Translations under genes and position numbers: made by a program
From: Methanospirillum purgamenti
Lineage (GTDB): Archaea > Halobacteriota > Methanomicrobia > Methanomicrobiales > Methanospirillaceae
Strand: one strand, 5' to 3'
DNA length: 64,000 bases
Assembly: GCF_018502485.1 (NCBI RefSeq)
Contig: NZ_CP075546.1
Notes under the pieces: generated by a model
Told to the model about the DNA's origin: nothing
What the model saw: the letters and a program-made list of their open reading frames with translations, nothing else
The model's database searches: none
Part shown: in pieces, positions 26,826 through 35,027 of the stretch
Layout: each line of letters opens with the position of its first letter
How positions within the stretch are numbered: position 1 is the stretch's first letter

Positions 26826-27677
26826 ATGAAACAGATCGCCCTCTATGGTAAGGGAGGTATCGGGAAATCAACTACATCAGCAAATCTTTCTGCAGCCCTT
26901 GTTAACAAGGACCTTTCTGTAATGCAGATTGGATGTGATCCGAAACGTGATAGCACCCGGATGCTGATGGCAGGAACCTTAATACCAACAGTACTGGATT
27001 TAATCCGGGAGAGAGGCGAAGAAAACCTTACTCTTGAAGATGTGGTTTTTACTGGATACAAAGGAGTTAGATGTGTAGAAGCAGGTGGTCCGGAACCTGG
27101 AGTTGGCTGCGCAGGCAGAGGTATTATTGCAACATTTCAACTTCTTGAGCGATTGTCTGCATTTGACGAAGATGTCATAGTGTATGACGTACTTGGAGAT
27201 GTCGTGTGTGGCGGATTTGCGATGCCAATGAGAAAGGGATATGCTCAGGAAATTTATTTGGTAACATCCGGCGAGCTTATGTCATTGTATGCAGCGAATA
27301 ATATTTGTAAAGCGATTGTCAGAATTTCTCAGAATGTCAGACAGGTTTGTAGACTAGGAGGAGTAATCTGTAATAGTAGAAATCTTCCAGATGAAGAAAA
27401 CCTTGTATCAGCATTTGCGACAGCAGTCGGTTCACGAATCATAGCATATATTCCACGAAGTGAGATTGTTCAACATGCAGAATTACATAATCAGACAGTT
27501 GTTGAATATGCTCCTGAATCATCTCTCACCCACAGTTATGAATTATTGGCAGATGCAATATTAACAAATTCAGAATTTGTTATTCCCTCTCCGTTAGAGA
27601 TAGAAGAACTGGAAAAATTAGCTAGATCATACCTTCCTAAATTCCATCCAGATCTTAATTCTCACAAAAAAATATAG
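26826..27677 (+). CDS. NifH/CfbC-like ATP-dependent reductase
   Basis: A 283-residue iron-protein homologue of the NifH superfamily. P-loop GKGGIGKS is at 8-15, and the two cluster-ligand cysteines are Cys95 (GVGCAGRG) and Cys128 (GDVVCGGFAMP), so it should bridge a [4Fe-4S] cluster as a dimer. It could be CfbC (coenzyme F430 synthesis), a true NifH, or a third paralogue: the region CDPKRDSTRMLMAG is intermediate between NifH and CfbC types, and the tail VIPSPLEIEELE resembles NifH. It follows prk by 22 bases. No nifDK or cfbD is adjacent. Confidence 0.72.
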   Translation: MKQIALYGKGGIGKSTTSANLSAALVNKDLSVMQIGCDPKRDSTRMLMAGTLIPTVLDLIRERGEENLTLEDVVFTGYKGVRCVEAGGPEPGVGCAGRGIIATFQLLERLSAFDEDVIVYDVLGDVVCGGFAMPMRKGYAQEIYLVTSGELMSLYAANNICKAIVRISQNVRQVCRLGGVICNSRNLPDEENLVSAFATAVGSRIIAYIPRSEIVQHAELHNQTVVEYAPESSLTHSYELLADAILTNSEFVIPSPLEIEELEKLARSYLPKFHPDLNSHKKI

Positions 27678-27695
27678 GTTTTGCGAAAGTAATCT

Positions 27696-27706
27696 ATTTT
27701 TTTTTC
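27696..27706 (+). terminator. Poly-T terminator after NifH-like gene
   Basis: A run of nine T lies 20 bases after the stop of the NifH-like gene, fitting archaeal termination of the fprA-prk-nifH-like unit. Confidence 0.45.
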
Positions 27707-27852
27707 AAGAACAAATTCTCATTTTTTTTAATTTAAATCTTCAATTTGAATTTTATTATATTATATGTATAAATTTATTTTCACTTTCACCCTGCTTTTT
27801 AAAGATTTAAATAGGGTACTGTAGACGTTCTAGTATTAACAGGGTGACAATA

Positions 27853-28263
27853 ATGCTGGAAAAAGCAGGCTATATGCAAAAAGCGAAAACGATAACAATT
27901 GATGAAGAAGGATTCCCTACTGAGATCATTGAACTTGTCCTTGACGGAAAAAGGTTTGGCATTGGAATGGATGATTTGAAACGGGCCATCAGAGGAAAAA
28001 TTTCTGCAAGAACATTTCAGTTACGAATGAACTGGAAACAATATGTAAGTTCTACAGTTGGTCTTGCATATTTGTCATATTCAGGCAAAGCAATGAATAT
28101 TGAATTGATTGATGGAAACAGATATACTGTGTCGCTCGATTCATTGAAATCATTATTATGCAAACGTTCTACCTATGCACCTGTTGCTCGTCTTCCCATG
28201 AGTAGCGCAATAAAATTTCCTTCTCTTGCTGGTGACTCACAGCGGATGCTTGTCACCTGTTAA
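27853..28263 (+). CDS. Protein of unknown function, basic, 136 residues
   Basis: I do not recognise this product. It is soluble with a beta-rich look (AKTITIDEEGFPTEIIELVLDG, given as residues 10-31 in part) and a central RTFQLRMNWKQYVSS segment. The GTG nine bases earlier is an alternative start, but the ATG at 27853 has an AGGGTGA ribosome site directly upstream. A CACCCTG/CAGGGTG inverted repeat (about 27788 and 27840) brackets a TATA-like TTTAAAGATTTAAAT, so transcription may be controlled there. It is separated by more than 240 bases from the next gene. Confidence 0.5.
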   Translation: MLEKAGYMQKAKTITIDEEGFPTEIIELVLDGKRFGIGMDDLKRAIRGKISARTFQLRMNWKQYVSSTVGLAYLSYSGKAMNIELIDGNRYTVSLDSLKSLLCKRSTYAPVARLPMSSAIKFPSLAGDSQRMLVTC

Positions 28264-28504
28264 TCTGTCTTGATCATCATTTATGCGTTCCAGGTATATT
28301 CTCTGTTAATCCGGAAAGTTTTCCTGATAATCAATATTTTTATTACCATAACCTTTAATTGATTAAACCGGTAATATTTCCACGGTTTTCTAACAAAGAG
28401 ATGGCACACAGATTTTATCACAATAAATTCTTAAGCAGATTAGTTTTCTCTCGTAATACTCACCTCTATGCTGGATTACCCTCGGATATCAATACATTGC
28501 GAAT

Positions 28505-28966
28505 ATGGAGTTTGAATCATCTATGGAACGAAATCTTGGATTTAAAGAACGAAGATATATTGAAGAACTCAGGATCCTTACCAAATCTACCGCTCTTGAT
28601 TGTTTAATTGATGACAAATTTGATAGAATTATTTATGTCATAAAAGCCGGGGACATGGGATATGCCATCGGAAAAAAAGGTGATAATATCCGTCGTCTTC
28701 AGGGAGTTACTGGTCGAAAAGTTGAGATGGTTGAATTTGCCGAAGAACTCCAGGAATTTCTTGCAAATATATTTAAACCCGCTCAGATTCTTCGATTTTC
28801 ATGCGATGATCAATCTAAAAAGATGAACATCGTGGTTTCTGATAAAAATGATGTAGGAATCGCAATTGGAAAAGGGGGATGCACCATAGAAAAGGCCCGT
28901 CTTCTCATTCGCCGGTTCTACGGGTATGAAATTGGTGAAGTATTTCCAGAAGAGGGAACAGTTTGA
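28505..28966 (+). CDS. nusA: Archaeal NusA-like transcription factor, two KH domains
   Basis: The 153-residue protein matches archaeal NusA: two KH domains carry the GxxG loops GYAIGKKGDNI (about residues 58-68) and GIAIGKGGCTI (about 119-129). Unlike bacterial NusA there is no N-terminal polymerase domain and no S1 domain. It binds RNA and acts in termination or antitermination. Start choice is uncertain: a Met six residues in (28523) is possible. It overlaps the hisE start by four bases, an odd pairing of transcription and histidine genes that may simply be a tightly packed unit. The 240 bases upstream hold no clear gene. Confidence 0.88.
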   Translation: MEFESSMERNLGFKERRYIEELRILTKSTALDCLIDDKFDRIIYVIKAGDMGYAIGKKGDNIRRLQGVTGRKVEMVEFAEELQEFLANIFKPAQILRFSCDDQSKKMNIVVSDKNDVGIAIGKGGCTIEKARLLIRRFYGYEIGEVFPEEGTV

Positions 28967-29256
28967 AAAAAGCAGAAATCCTGGACGAAATCTGGGAAGT
29001 CATTGAAGACAGAGCAATCAATCCATCAGAGGATTCATACACGACCAGAATTCTAACTCATCGAAAAGGAATTGATAAATCTCTGGAAAAAGTCGGAGAA
29101 GAATGTTCTGAGTTTATTATAGCTGTCAAGAATGGTGAAAAGTCAAGAATTACTGAGGAAGCTGCAGATGTTATTTTTCATTTGATGCTTGCATTAAAAC
29201 GTGCAGATATACACGTTCAGGCGGTCTGGGACGAACTTAATTCAAGACGCCATTAA
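28963..29256 (+). CDS. hisE: Phosphoribosyl-ATP pyrophosphatase
   Basis: HisE removes pyrophosphate from phosphoribosyl-ATP, step two of histidine synthesis. The family motif SYTTRIL is near residues 24-30, the metal-binding acidic cluster is EKVGEECSEFIIAVKN (about 43-58) and EEAADVIFHLMLAL (about 66-80). The only start in a suitable place is TTG at 28963, overlapping the nusA stop (TTGA) and preceded by AGAGGGA, so a TTG start is likely. The 97-residue length is normal. It ends four bases into the convergent DUF357 gene. Confidence 0.92.
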   Translation: MKKAEILDEIWEVIEDRAINPSEDSYTTRILTHRKGIDKSLEKVGEECSEFIIAVKNGEKSRITEEAADVIFHLMLALKRADIHVQAVWDELNSRRH

Positions 29257-29828
29257 CATTCTGTTGTAAAAAGGTCTGGTCGTTGTATCACATGTAACAG
29301 GCCAGATCTGACAGCAGTATCCAGCCATCCGTATCCGTAGCATAGATAACCTAAGGCTGGGATATTAGAATCCTGTTTGTATAAAAATTCACCTTTTTCT
29401 AGATTCAATTTTGCTATGTAAAGGCAATGATCTGATGCTTTCGAAAGTGGTGATCCTATCATCAGACAATTGGATACTGATGGAATAGCACACGAAAGCA
29501 TTGAAAGATATCGTTCAGTTTTTTCATTTAAGTGTGTTTTATCATATTCTTTGGGAAATTCTATATTCCGCCATGAAATTGGAAAAAATGGAATAGAATA
29601 AAGACCCAGATAAGATCCGGCACATATCCAGCCATGAGCGTATGCTAAAGAAGCATAATAATTTACGATGTCTTTATTCTTATAAAAAAAAACAGAATCA
29701 TCAAGATATGATTCTATCATCTGGATTATTTCAGTTGTTAAATGATAATATGGAGTGTTTTTCACACAACATATGGATATCTGATGAACTAATGATTTCA
29801 GAATATCTGAATAAGTCTCAAGGTTCAT
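29253..29828 (-). CDS. DUF357 family protein, two-repeat form
   Basis: An archaeal family of unknown role often found beside dph5. The 191-residue protein shows an internal duplication: IESYLDDSVFFYKNKDIVNYYASLAYAHG (described, about residues 41-68) and a second unit around LGYLCYGYGWLDTAVRSGL (about 160-180) share the pattern Y-x-D-x-x-F-x-x-K-x-D then a Gly-Trp element. I start at the ATG at 29828 because the longer start is TTG. It overlaps the end of dph5 by 11 bases, so it is co-translated with it. Confidence 0.8.
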   Translation of the reverse strand: MNLETYSDILKSLVHQISICCVKNTPYYHLTTEIIQMIESYLDDSVFFYKNKDIVNYYASLAYAHGWICAGSYLGLYSIPFFPISWRNIEFPKEYDKTHLNEKTERYLSMLSCAIPSVSNCLMIGSPLSKASDHCLYIAKLNLEKGEFLYKQDSNIPALGYLCYGYGWLDTAVRSGLLHVIQRPDLFTTEC

Positions 29829-30573
29829 ATCCGGCAAAAATTTTCAGATATTCTTCTTCAATCTCATGAAGTGTTCCTGGTATAACCAGAATATGAAGAG
29901 GTGGGCCAAAATCTATGTGTTTTAGTTGGGTAGATGATCCTGCTGCAACTATTGGATTATCTGAACCTGCCCGTGCTATTCCAACATAGAGAGGAATTGT
30001 GTCTGATGATCCCTCCATCAGTTTTTCAAGTAGATCAATTCCTTCATGTACGGTCATAAATCGGTTTTCTTGAATATCTAGATAAACAGTCGTGTGAAGG
30101 TTTTGTTGGATGTTTGAAAGAATTGTATCAAGAGGAGTTTTTGGAAACCAATTTTTTGCAGGATAAGGAATGGAACAGGATTTCCCAAACCGGTAATTCT
30201 GCAGACCTGACAATCCACAAACAGCACTTACAATAGATGAACCATGGATAATTTTTGTTTGAATATCCTGCTCTTTTGCTCTTATCCGAAGGTCAGCATG
30301 GGTTGTTGAGACCATAGGATCTCCTCCCGTAAGAAAGACAACATTACCACTTTTTGCTGCGGTAAGGATTGGTTCAGGGTATTGTTCTACATCCTGACGT
30401 TTGAGGATAATTATTGGTTTTTTGTATAATTCGCGCATAAGATCCGGATTTGCACCCATTAAAATTGAAGTATATGATTCAAGAAAAATCGTGTCTGCCT
30501 GCTCTATTGCCCGCAATCCTTTAATCGAAATATCATCCAGGTCATAAAGACCCAGCCCTACGAAGATTAACAT
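29818..30573 (-). CDS. dph5: Diphthine synthase
   Basis: A SAM-dependent methyltransferase that trimethylates the 3-amino-3-carboxypropyl group on elongation factor 2 in diphthamide synthesis. Evidence: the N-terminal FVGLGLYDLDDIS (about residues 4-16), the SAM loop LTGGDPMVSTTHADL (about 80-94), HGSSIVSAVCGLSGLQNYRFG (about 110-130) and the conserved PYPAKNWFP. The length of 251 residues is typical. It follows the RecA-like gene by 6 bases and overlaps DUF357 by 11 bases, so the three form one operon. Confidence 0.93.
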   Translation of the reverse strand: MLIFVGLGLYDLDDISIKGLRAIEQADTIFLESYTSILMGANPDLMRELYKKPIIILKRQDVEQYPEPILTAAKSGNVVFLTGGDPMVSTTHADLRIRAKEQDIQTKIIHGSSIVSAVCGLSGLQNYRFGKSCSIPYPAKNWFPKTPLDTILSNIQQNLHTTVYLDIQENRFMTVHEGIDLLEKLMEGSSDTIPLYVGIARAGSDNPIVAAGSSTQLKHIDFGPPLHILVIPGTLHEIEEEYLKIFAGYEP

Positions 30574-30579
30574 GAAAAA

Positions 30580-31284
30580 TCAGGAAGAAAATTCCAATGT
30601 TCCGTTATCAAAAGAGAATTGTCTCCAGTTCATAGACAGACCCATCGATCCTTGTAGTCTCATCCTCTTACCTTCATCCATAATTTGTATTTCGACAACG
30701 ATATTCATAAGTTGTTTGACAATAGCCATTGTTTTTTGATCAAATGATTCACTATTTAAAAGAAAGACGCCAATAGAGCCCATTTTTCGAAGCTTGGATG
30801 TAACAACATGTAAAAACTGATAAATGATATCAATTTTCCGAAACATGAGCATTGAGGTTAACGAGAAAATACAATATCGTATTGGGGTTGGAAATAATTG
30901 ATCAGGATCATCCGTAAAATCCCCTTTCATAATTTCTTCAGTTAATTGTGAGAATTTTATATCCATTCCAGTAAGATCACTCGGGCTACCGACATATTTT
31001 ATCTTCTGGGTATCTTCAATTGAGGTAAATGATGTTCTGGAGATTGCATCAATAATTCCTATATAATTCGTGTCAAATCCATTTCCACTAAAAAAATCCA
31101 GAAGTTCCTGTGACTGGTTTTCTGTTGCCAGTACAATCATGTACTCTTTTATCCTGGGTTTAGCAAGAAATGATGCAACCAGTTCCCCATCGCTAAAAGC
31201 CGGAGCTAGTACTAACATATTAGTACCGGGATTTACACCCCCTTTCTGATCTATCACATCAATGCCAGTCAGGTATTTGTACAT
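30580..31284 (-). CDS. RecA/RAD55-like protein lacking the Walker A motif
   Basis: A 234-residue product shaped like a RAD55/KaiC-type single RecA fold: opening YLTGIDVIDQKGGVNPG (about residues 4-20) resembles the lead into the P-loop, but the following segment NMLVLAPAFSDGEL lacks the G-x4-G-K-T/S motif, so ATP hydrolysis is unlikely. A Walker B-like strand is weak (YCIFSLTSML). It heads a unit with dph5 and DUF357 (6-base gap). Its role may be structural or regulatory. It is divergent from the degenerate cis-prenyltransferase gene 243 bases away. Confidence 0.6.
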   Translation of the reverse strand: MYKYLTGIDVIDQKGGVNPGTNMLVLAPAFSDGELVASFLAKPRIKEYMIVLATENQSQELLDFFSGNGFDTNYIGIIDAISRTSFTSIEDTQKIKYVGSPSDLTGMDIKFSQLTEEIMKGDFTDDPDQLFPTPIRYCIFSLTSMLMFRKIDIIYQFLHVVTSKLRKMGSIGVFLLNSESFDQKTMAIVKQLMNIVVEIQIMDEGKRMRLQGSMGLSMNWRQFSFDNGTLEFSS

Positions 31285-31527
31285 ACGTGTTTAAAAAATT
31301 GATTTGCTATCATATTAACCCAATGATATTAGTCTGGGAACAATTGCCTATAACTTTCTCCTATATCGAATCCTTTTATACTTATCATAAAGAAGTTATA
31401 AGGTCAGTTATTCTGAAACTGGGTATCCTTGGTAAGGGTAACGTATATCTTCAGAAAGAGATATGCACTTTTCAGGATATTTTTACTGTACATTCACAAA
31501 GACTCCTGCGTTACTCTTGAGGATACT

Positions 31528-32154
31528 ATGATTTACCAGATATATGAATGGCACCTTCTTCGCGATATTGATAGTATTCCTCAGGTTATATGTTTCATGA
31601 TATCCGGAATAGAAATGGAGAATAATCCTAGTAAGATGAGACGGGTTATCGAATGGTGTCTTGAGATATCTGATAATATTCAGAAGAAGAATCAGGAATG
31701 CCCCGGAATCAAAGAGATAATTATTCACATTAATACAGGTTCACCTGAAAAAAATCCTCCATATATGTCAGAAATTAGGAACCTTTCAACAATTGCTACC
31801 GTTCATCTTCATTATGGAGATCATTCGGAAGTATTTGGAAATGGTGTTCCAGTAATAATTGCAATCGGAAAATCCGGGCGGGAAGAAATAGCAGATGCAA
31901 TACAAGCAATGGCTTCGGACAATATTCTTCCTGAACATGTTACGAATGAAGTTTTGGAAAAATATCTTACCTTTTCTCATACACCTGATTGTGTGATTAA
32001 GACAGGGGGAGCGCATCTTGTTGATTTTCTTATATGGCAATCAGTATATTCAGAATTATTTTTCCTTGATTTAAACTGGGAAAAAATTCGGAAAATAGAT
32101 CTTTTACGTGCCTTCAGAGATTTTCAGGCGAGAAACAGAAGATTTGGAGCTTAA
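31528..32154 (+). CDS. Degenerate cis-prenyltransferase homologue, probable heteromeric partner
   Basis: The 208-residue protein aligns with undecaprenyl/polyprenyl diphosphate synthases, especially at the C-terminus: DCVIKTGGAHLVDFLIWQ (about residues 153-170) and a terminal NRRFGA. It lacks the HxxxxxDGN catalytic loop: the aligned segment is VICFMISGI, with Ser26 where the canonical enzyme has Asp30. It therefore cannot be an independent enzyme but keeps the RxG tail. The ATG at 31528 has GAGG just upstream. It converges with the canonical gene with a 4-base overlap of ends. An NgBR/Nus1-like partner role is inferred. Confidence 0.82.
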   Translation: MIYQIYEWHLLRDIDSIPQVICFMISGIEMENNPSKMRRVIEWCLEISDNIQKKNQECPGIKEIIIHINTGSPEKNPPYMSEIRNLSTIATVHLHYGDHSEVFGNGVPVIIAIGKSGREEIADAIQAMASDNILPEHVTNEVLEKYLTFSHTPDCVIKTGGAHLVDFLIWQSVYSELFFLDLNWEKIRKIDLLRAFRDFQARNRRFGA

Positions 32155-32933
32155 GCCCTACAATTTCGTTTCTTTTTCATGTCCTGACGTTCAGAATAAA
32201 CTCTAATTGCACGGAGCATATCGATTTTTCGAAACATCGGCCAATAAGGTGCACAGAAATAGACCGCTGATTCATGTCCGTTTGCAAGCCAGGGTAAGAA
32301 ATTTGATGTACGGCATTCATTACCCGTTCTTATGATCAGATCAACAGGCGGAAGAGTGACATTTTTTCCATACAGGTTTTCTTCAAAAAGATCCGGGGTG
32401 ATATCTTCCTTTTTTATTTTGTTATTCTTGATATCGTTGAGAATTTTTGAAGTTGCCCGAAGCATTTCATTTCTCCCTCCATAAGCCAAAGCCATATTGA
32501 GATAAAAATTATCGTAATGGGCAGTTGCTGCTTCGGCCTGTTCCACTGCACCTCGTAGATCTTCAGGAAGCATATCCCGATCACCGATCATCTGGATACG
32601 AATTCCATATTTATGAACACGTTCATCAATACTGATGCGACTGAGTTTTTCTTTAAATAATGTAAAGAGGTTCTGGACTTCCTCATCTGATCGGCTAAAA
32701 TTTTCAGTTGAAAATGTGTAGAGTGTTATATGTCTGATGCCTAGTTCCTGTGCCCACTCTAATACTTCTTCGGTCCGATCAGCCCCTGCGCGATGTCCTG
32801 AGGCAGTGGCAAGACCTTTCTTTTTTGCGTACCGGCGATTTCCATCCTGAATAATCGCAATATGTTGTGGAATATGCGTAACTTGTTTTGATATCAGATA
32901 TTCGTAAACATGTTCTATTAATCCCCGTATCAT
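32151..32933 (-). CDS. uppS: Polyprenyl diphosphate synthase (cis-prenyltransferase), catalytic type
   Basis: Makes a long-chain polyprenyl (dolichol-type) carrier lipid for glycan assembly. It carries the catalytic motif HIAIIQDGNRR with Asp30, the substrate helix region GHRAGADRTEEVLEWA, YTFSTENFSR, and VDLIIRTGNECRTSNFL (about residues 202-218). The C-terminus ends SERQDMKKKRNCRA, lacking the RxG motif normally present in single-subunit enzymes. Length is 260 residues. It overlaps the radical SAM gene by four bases and the degenerate partner by four at the opposite end. Confidence 0.9.
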   Translation of the reverse strand: MIRGLIEHVYEYLISKQVTHIPQHIAIIQDGNRRYAKKKGLATASGHRAGADRTEEVLEWAQELGIRHITLYTFSTENFSRSDEEVQNLFTLFKEKLSRISIDERVHKYGIRIQMIGDRDMLPEDLRGAVEQAEAATAHYDNFYLNMALAYGGRNEMLRATSKILNDIKNNKIKKEDITPDLFEENLYGKNVTLPPVDLIIRTGNECRTSNFLPWLANGHESAVYFCAPYWPMFRKIDMLRAIRVYSERQDMKKKRNCRA

Positions 32934-33943
32934 AGTGGGGTCACCTCAAGTATGATTCCACCATCAGGATATCGTTCGATAAAGTAAGCTGGCCCGGAGA
33001 TAAAATCAGAGATCTCATCAAGAATCCACCATCCGGTTTCAATCCGGTCATCAAATCGTTCGAACAAGGATTCATCAGGATCTCCTGGAATGGTTTCATT
33101 TTTACCGTCGCATTCCCAGACTCCGTAAATTATCGTCCCGTCATCTGTTATTTCATCAAATTCTCGAGCAGTATTTACAGCGATACGTCGTAGTCGCATT
33201 CGAAGCTGAACTCTGTCTTTAAAGTCAGATGAACACCAGTGAACCTTTGGAAGAGATACAATATGACTGGCATTTTCCCAACCGCCCTGAACGGCATTTG
33301 ATACATCACCCCTGAGGAGATATCCCCTGTTTCTCATTTCATCTGCATTATAGTCACCCCATTCTAGTTCATTGATATTTAGAAAATCAATATTCGGTAG
33401 ATAATGCTCAAGATCATTCAGGTTAGGTAGTGAGGGAACTTCAATGCCTACATCCAGTCCTGCTTTTTTAGCAATTAGAATACTTTGGTGAAATGCAGTG
33501 TCTTCAAGATGGCTCCATTGATCTGATGGAGGATGAAATCGTATTTCATCAACCAAGTTTTTAATAGAATGTATTGTTTTTTCATTCGGAGCCATTGCAG
33601 TATAAAGATGAATTTGATGAGTAGATCCAAATTCCTTTTTAAGTGCACTGGTATATTCAATAAGCCGATCAAGGTTGTAAAAAGGTTCTCCTCCGGTAAT
33701 ACCTGTCCCAAGAGCTGACATTCGCTTAGCTACCTGGATCATTTCATCAGGAGAGGATATCTTATGCTCATTCGCATAAATGACATCTTTATTTTTACGT
33801 TCCTGCGAAAGCGGACAATACCAACAATCACGATGACATTGCCCGGTAAGGAAAAGAACTAATTTAGCTCCTTCATAACAGAGTTTGCACCCAGCAGACA
33901 GCCTACTATGAGGAGGAAGGTCTTCAGAAGTATTATCATCCAT
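32930..33943 (-). CDS. Radical SAM enzyme of unknown specificity
   Basis: The radical SAM core is shown by C-x3-C-x2-C (CHRDCWYCPLS, about residues 36-46), GTGITGGEPF (about 79-88, SAM-binding GGE motif) and later EVPSLPNL. An extra N-terminal GCKLCYEGAKLVLFLTG carries two more cysteines (about residues 18-22), and there are later Cys residues. About 337 residues; the C-terminal 120 residues look like an added domain. Its start is directly upstream of uppS with a 4-base overlap, so both are co-translated, and a role in modifying a lipid carrier or glycan is possible but unproven. Confidence 0.75.
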   Translation of the reverse strand: MDDNTSEDLPPHSRLSAGCKLCYEGAKLVLFLTGQCHRDCWYCPLSQERKNKDVIYANEHKISSPDEMIQVAKRMSALGTGITGGEPFYNLDRLIEYTSALKKEFGSTHQIHLYTAMAPNEKTIHSIKNLVDEIRFHPPSDQWSHLEDTAFHQSILIAKKAGLDVGIEVPSLPNLNDLEHYLPNIDFLNINELEWGDYNADEMRNRGYLLRGDVSNAVQGGWENASHIVSLPKVHWCSSDFKDRVQLRMRLRRIAVNTAREFDEITDDGTIIYGVWECDGKNETIPGDPDESLFERFDDRIETGWWILDEISDFISGPAYFIERYPDGGIILEVTPL

Positions 33944-34009
33944 TGCAAATCAGATAATTTCCATCTATATTCTCTATAGAGAGATAAATAGTATCCGGAA
34001 AAAAGTAAG

Positions 34010-35023
34010 TTATTTAGAAATTTTTTTCTGTGCCAGATTAGTCATCGCCTGAAGATCAGTTTCTGCTGATAACTCTAATGCATTTGATTTCACAGCATTT
34101 TGGACAAACCGTTCTCCTTCATCAGACCTGATAAGAAGGGTTGTCCATCCTTCAGGTGTCCCAACACTTCCTGCTGAAATATCTGCCTGTAATGCAGAGA
34201 AATCATTACAGCTCGAGCACCCTTTTCTGATTGCTGATTCTATTTCTTTTAAAGGAATTGTAGTGACTGTTCCATCATCAAGGGTCAATTCAAGTTTCCC
34301 TTTCACATCCATTTTCACTATTCGGTATGCAGGAATGGAATGCTTTTGTCTGATGATATCTTCCATTAAAGGATAGTAATTAAAACTCTCTGTGCAGAAT
34401 AGTCCAAATATCAATCGAATGGCAGTCCCAAAAGGATGGACAAGATCATGAGATGATTCTTTCATTAATCGTGCAGCTTGAACAACACATGGAGTTCCAA
34501 CAATAGCGAGACGTTTTAACTTTTTTGTTATTACTGCAGTTTTTAATGCCTTTAAAACAGGTACGCTCCAATTATATCTGCTCCCAGCATGTTCCAACAT
34601 TTCTCCAGAACTGGTAATCAGAATAGAGATTGGTTTATGTGTCCACCGATCCTCTGTAACAGTAATGACACCATCAATGAGTCCGGATTGAAATGCATTG
34701 ACAAGAATAGCGGTTACAGCACCACCACTCTGTTTGTGAGAAATTTCAGAAACTGCCCGTGCCCCAGTAATTGTTTTGTAAGATCCAAGGGGATTTGCGA
34801 GGTCTGGTTTTGTTCTTGGGCATACCTCATAGCATGCCCCACAAGGTACCTGATCTGTTTCTTGTTTGCAATACCCTGATGAAACGGGTCTCATAATTCC
34901 AGGATCATCTGGGAAAAACAGTGCATCTGCCGGACATACTGCAACGCATGCCCCACATCCGGAACATATACCAGTGTCCCATACTTCTTCCTGTAAAGCA
35001 GTGTATGTTTTCTTTTTTGTCAT
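34010..35023 (-). CDS. FrhB/FdhB-like F420-interacting iron-sulfur subunit of glutamate synthase operon
   Basis: The protein (337 residues) begins with two [4Fe-4S] motifs, CSGCGACVAVCP (about residues 21-32) and CGACYEVCP (about 60-68), followed by the FrhB/FdhB C-terminal F420 hydrogenase/dehydrogenase beta domain (GARAVSEISHKQSGGAV about 85-101; AIVGTPCVVQAARL about 175-188). The ATG at 35023 follows GGAGTGA, and the longer start would overlap the upstream gene. It is the last gene of the split glutamate synthase operon. The inferred role is to deliver electrons from F420H2 to that enzyme. Confidence 0.8.
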   Translation of the reverse strand: MTKKKTYTALQEEVWDTGICSGCGACVAVCPADALFFPDDPGIMRPVSSGYCKQETDQVPCGACYEVCPRTKPDLANPLGSYKTITGARAVSEISHKQSGGAVTAILVNAFQSGLIDGVITVTEDRWTHKPISILITSSGEMLEHAGSRYNWSVPVLKALKTAVITKKLKRLAIVGTPCVVQAARLMKESSHDLVHPFGTAIRLIFGLFCTESFNYYPLMEDIIRQKHSIPAYRIVKMDVKGKLELTLDDGTVTTIPLKEIESAIRKGCSSCNDFSALQADISAGSVGTPEGWTTLLIRSDEGERFVQNAVKSNALELSAETDLQAMTNLAQKKISK

Positions 35024-35027
35024 TTTT

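Noticed and set aside
28359..28607. 82-codon ORF before nusA
   Set aside because: It overlaps the start of the NusA-like gene in another frame, has no ribosome site, and lacks any domain pattern.
31287..31520. 77-codon ORF between the RecA-like and partner cis-PT genes
   Set aside because: It is poor in codon pattern, has no ribosome site and overlaps the promoter region of the partner gene.
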